Part shown: positions 62,263-64,000 of the stretch, piece by piece | How the letters are laid out: every line of letters begins with the position of its first letter | How positions within the stretch are numbered: the stretch's first letter is position 1 | DNA from: Sphingobacterium prati | GTDB lineage: Bacteria > Bacteroidota > Bacteroidia > Sphingobacteriales > Sphingobacteriaceae | Reading direction: 5' to 3' | NCBI RefSeq assembly: GCF_013167215.1 | Contig: NZ_JABJWY010000012.1 | Location: 82,304-146,303 of the forward strand | Length of the DNA: 64,000 bases | The notes under the pieces: model-generated | What the model saw: the letters and a program-made list of their open reading frames with translations, nothing else | Database searches by the model: none | What the model was told of the DNA's origin: nothing | Made by a program: the position numbers and the translations under genes

Positions 62263-63999
62263 TTAACCAACAATATCTTTCATCATACGGTCTACTTTTT
62301 CTGCTAATAGGTGTTGAAGACTTGGATAGTCTTCTTTTGCCTGGAGTATTCCTTTAACGGAGCAATAAAACTTGATTTTGGGTTCCGTACCGGATGGTCT
62401 CGCCGAAATCACGTCTCCATCTGCGGTAATGAATTGCAATACGTCCGACTTTGGAAGAGCAATCTCGTTTGTATTACCTGTTTTCATGTCAGTCGTTTGG
62501 GAAAGTTGGTAGTCTCGAATTTCTTTAACTTCGATTCCCCCAAGTGTCGTGGGTAGATTTTGGCGCAGTCCAGCCATCATGGCCTGTATTTCCTCGGCTC
62601 CGGCTTTTCCTTTTTTCGTTAAGGAAATCAATTTTTCCTGATAGCAGCCAAATTCTTGATAAATATCCAATAATACGTCATAGACCGTCTTACCTTTTGA
62701 CTTAAAATATGCAGTCATTTCTGCCAGGAAAGCACAGGAATTAGGCGCATCCTTATCTCTGACCAGGTCACCGACCAGGTAGCCGTAGCTTTCCTCTCCG
62801 CCGGCAAGATAGTGTGCTGAATCACCTAATTTTGTGATCAGCTCGCCGATATATTTAAAGCCTGTGAGGGTTTCGTAGTGCGCTACATGGTAATGATCGG
62901 CAATATCTGCCTGAAGGTTGCTGGTTACAATCGTTTTAACGATGTATGGGTGGTGCCCCAACTGTTTTAGATCACTCTTTGCACTTAAGACATAGTAAAT
63001 TAGTAAACTGCCGATCTGATTACCATTGAGTAACTGAAATTGTCCCTGGCTGTTTTTAACAGCTATTCCGACACGGTCTGCATCTGGATCGGTTGCTAAA
63101 ACCAAATCTGCGTCAATCTCTTCACCTTTTTTCTTTGCTAAGGCCATCGCGTCCTCCTCCTCCGGATTCGGATAGATTACCGTTGGAAAATTTCCATCCG
63201 GTGTGGCCTGCTCGGTGACTACTGTAACGTTTTCAAAACCCCATGATGCCAGCATTTTTGGTACGATTGTAATTCCAGTGCCGTGGATCGGAGAATAGAC
63301 TATTTTTAAATCCTTTTGTGCCCGAACAGCTTCAGGATGTATACTCAATGCTTTATTGGCATCAATATAAATCTGGTCAATCTCTTCACTGACAGGAATA
63401 ATATTTTGGCTATTTCCTTCAAACTGGATATCTTTTACAGAGGTGATTGCATTGACCTCATCGATGACATTTTTATCATGGGGCGCAGTCAATTGCGAGC
63501 CATCATTCCAATAAGCTTTATAACCATTGTATTCCTTGGGATTGTGCGAAGCCGTTAACATGACACCGCTCTGGCATCCAAAATGACGGATGGCAAAAGA
63601 CAGCATTGGTGTAGGACGCAATTCATTGAAGAGATAGACCCTGATACCATTGGCAGCAAATACCTGGGCCACAAGCTGACCAAAAGATTGGGAGTTGTTA
63701 CGGCTATCGTAAGCTACGGCTACCTTGATCTCCTGATCAGGAAACTGCTTTTTGAGATAGTTCGATAAGCCCTGTGTCGCTTTTCCAATCGTATATTTAT
63801 TCATGCGATTGGAACCTACACCCATAATCCCTCTTAAGCCGCCCGTGCCAAACTCAAGATCCCTGTAGAATGAATCGATCAGCTCCGTCTCAGCCTGATC
63901 ATCTATTAACTTCTGAACTGCACCTCTTGTTTCCTCATCATAATTTGAGGTCAACCATTCGTCGATTTTCTTTTGTATGTCTTTGTCTAAATTTCCCAT
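62263..63999 (-). CDS. Phospho-sugar mutase (phosphoglucomutase/phosphomannomutase family)
   Basis: Interconverts hexose 1- and 6-phosphates. 578 aa; the ATG at 63997-63999 lies one base inside the window, so the gene appears complete, although an upstream start cannot be excluded. FGTGGLRGIMGVGSNRMN (50-67), catalytic serine loop MLTASHNPKEYNG with S151, metal loop DPDADRVG, sugar-binding GGEESYG and a C-terminal RPSGTEPKIKFYCSV phosphate loop. All four domains are present. Sugar specificity not determinable. Upstream of the Nudix gene with no gap. Confidence 0.93.
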   Translation of the reverse strand: MGNLDKDIQKKIDEWLTSNYDEETRGAVQKLIDDQAETELIDSFYRDLEFGTGGLRGIMGVGSNRMNKYTIGKATQGLSNYLKKQFPDQEIKVAVAYDSRNNSQSFGQLVAQVFAANGIRVYLFNELRPTPMLSFAIRHFGCQSGVMLTASHNPKEYNGYKAYWNDGSQLTAPHDKNVIDEVNAITSVKDIQFEGNSQNIIPVSEEIDQIYIDANKALSIHPEAVRAQKDLKIVYSPIHGTGITIVPKMLASWGFENVTVVTEQATPDGNFPTVIYPNPEEEDAMALAKKKGEEIDADLVLATDPDADRVGIAVKNSQGQFQLLNGNQIGSLLIYYVLSAKSDLKQLGHHPYIVKTIVTSNLQADIADHYHVAHYETLTGFKYIGELITKLGDSAHYLAGGEESYGYLVGDLVRDKDAPNSCAFLAEMTAYFKSKGKTVYDVLLDIYQEFGCYQEKLISLTKKGKAGAEEIQAMMAGLRQNLPTTLGGIEVKEIRDYQLSQTTDMKTGNTNEIALPKSDVLQFITADGDVISARPSGTEPKIKFYCSVKGILQAKEDYPSLQHLLAEKVDRMMKDIVG

Positions 64000-64000
64000 T

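Noticed and set aside
1..64000. CRISPR arrays, tRNA or rRNA genes, insertion sequences or prophage
   Set aside because: Reading both strands by eye showed no regular spacer-repeat array, no cloverleaf with TTCGAAT-type arm outside genes, and no transposase or integrase frame.

Overview
The window looks like the chromosome of a member of the Bacteroidota, most likely Sphingobacteriaceae (Sphingobacterium-like). The reasons are gldH, a small DUF4295 ribosomal protein gene behind rpmB-rpmG, a 1095-residue SecA, a RicT with a Cys-rich N-terminus, genes with little Shine-Dalgarno signal, and -7 boxes of the TAnnTTTG type. No rRNA, tRNA, CRISPR array, insertion sequence or prophage was seen. It is mostly a core-genome stretch.

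Layout. 1-1533 holds the 3'-truncated nadB on the minus strand. 1534-4387 is a very AT-rich 2.85-kb stretch with no convincing gene. It carries a cluster of DnaA-box-like 9-mers next to nadB and a family of about 20-bp motifs in both orientations; it is my best candidate for a replication origin. 4388-11566 runs nadA, thiL, scpA (minus), dxs and dnaA. 11714-13310 is a block of three paralogous small exported proteins. 13393-17495 is the minus-strand operon holB-ricT-gldH-lpxK, divergent from dnaN. 17705-24724 is a plus-strand run: dnaN, two tandem dedA genes, a CAP protein, yicC-gmk-nadD, and a pair of exported proteins, one of them FGE/SUMF1-like. 24753-27588 is a minus-strand uronate module (kduI, DUF4861, kduD).

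27737-36108 is plus strand: surE, a small membrane protein, mqnD, secA, a SPOR protein, an M20 hydrolase, a possible thiamine-pyrophosphokinase-like protein and a GNAT enzyme. Then come an M28 peptidase (minus), a rhodanese with two small membrane proteins (plus), and a minus-strand run of gcvT, a beta-propeller-like protein, truC, DUF4359, DUF4112 and SIMPL proteins. After a cold-shock gene and a small lipoprotein come DUF805, recO and a small membrane protein (minus). The plus-strand group rpmB-rpmG-DUF4295-ftsY-rimO-bshC follows, with an Oar-like TonB-dependent receptor, ctlX (minus), gcvP and an amidase lipoprotein. The right end is minus strand: a conserved 437-aa protein of unknown function, a Nudix hydrolase and a phospho-sugar mutase.

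How the genes work together. DNA replication and segregation genes (dnaA, dnaN, holB, scpA) sit within 18 kb of the candidate origin. NAD synthesis is represented by nadB, nadA and nadD. Isoprenoid and quinone supply is represented by dxs and mqnD (futalosine route to menaquinone). Envelope and secretion genes include lpxK, gldH, secA, ftsY, SPOR, amidase and TonB-receptor genes. kduI-DUF4861-kduD belong to uronate (pectin-type) breakdown. gcvT and gcvP are present at separate loci. Most transcription units end in clear hairpin-plus-T-run terminators, several of which overlap stop codons. The strongest unexplained signals are the AT-rich gap with its motif family, the three-paralog exported cluster, the exported FGE-like protein that keeps the catalytic cysteine pair, and a promoter that abuts the yicC start codon.
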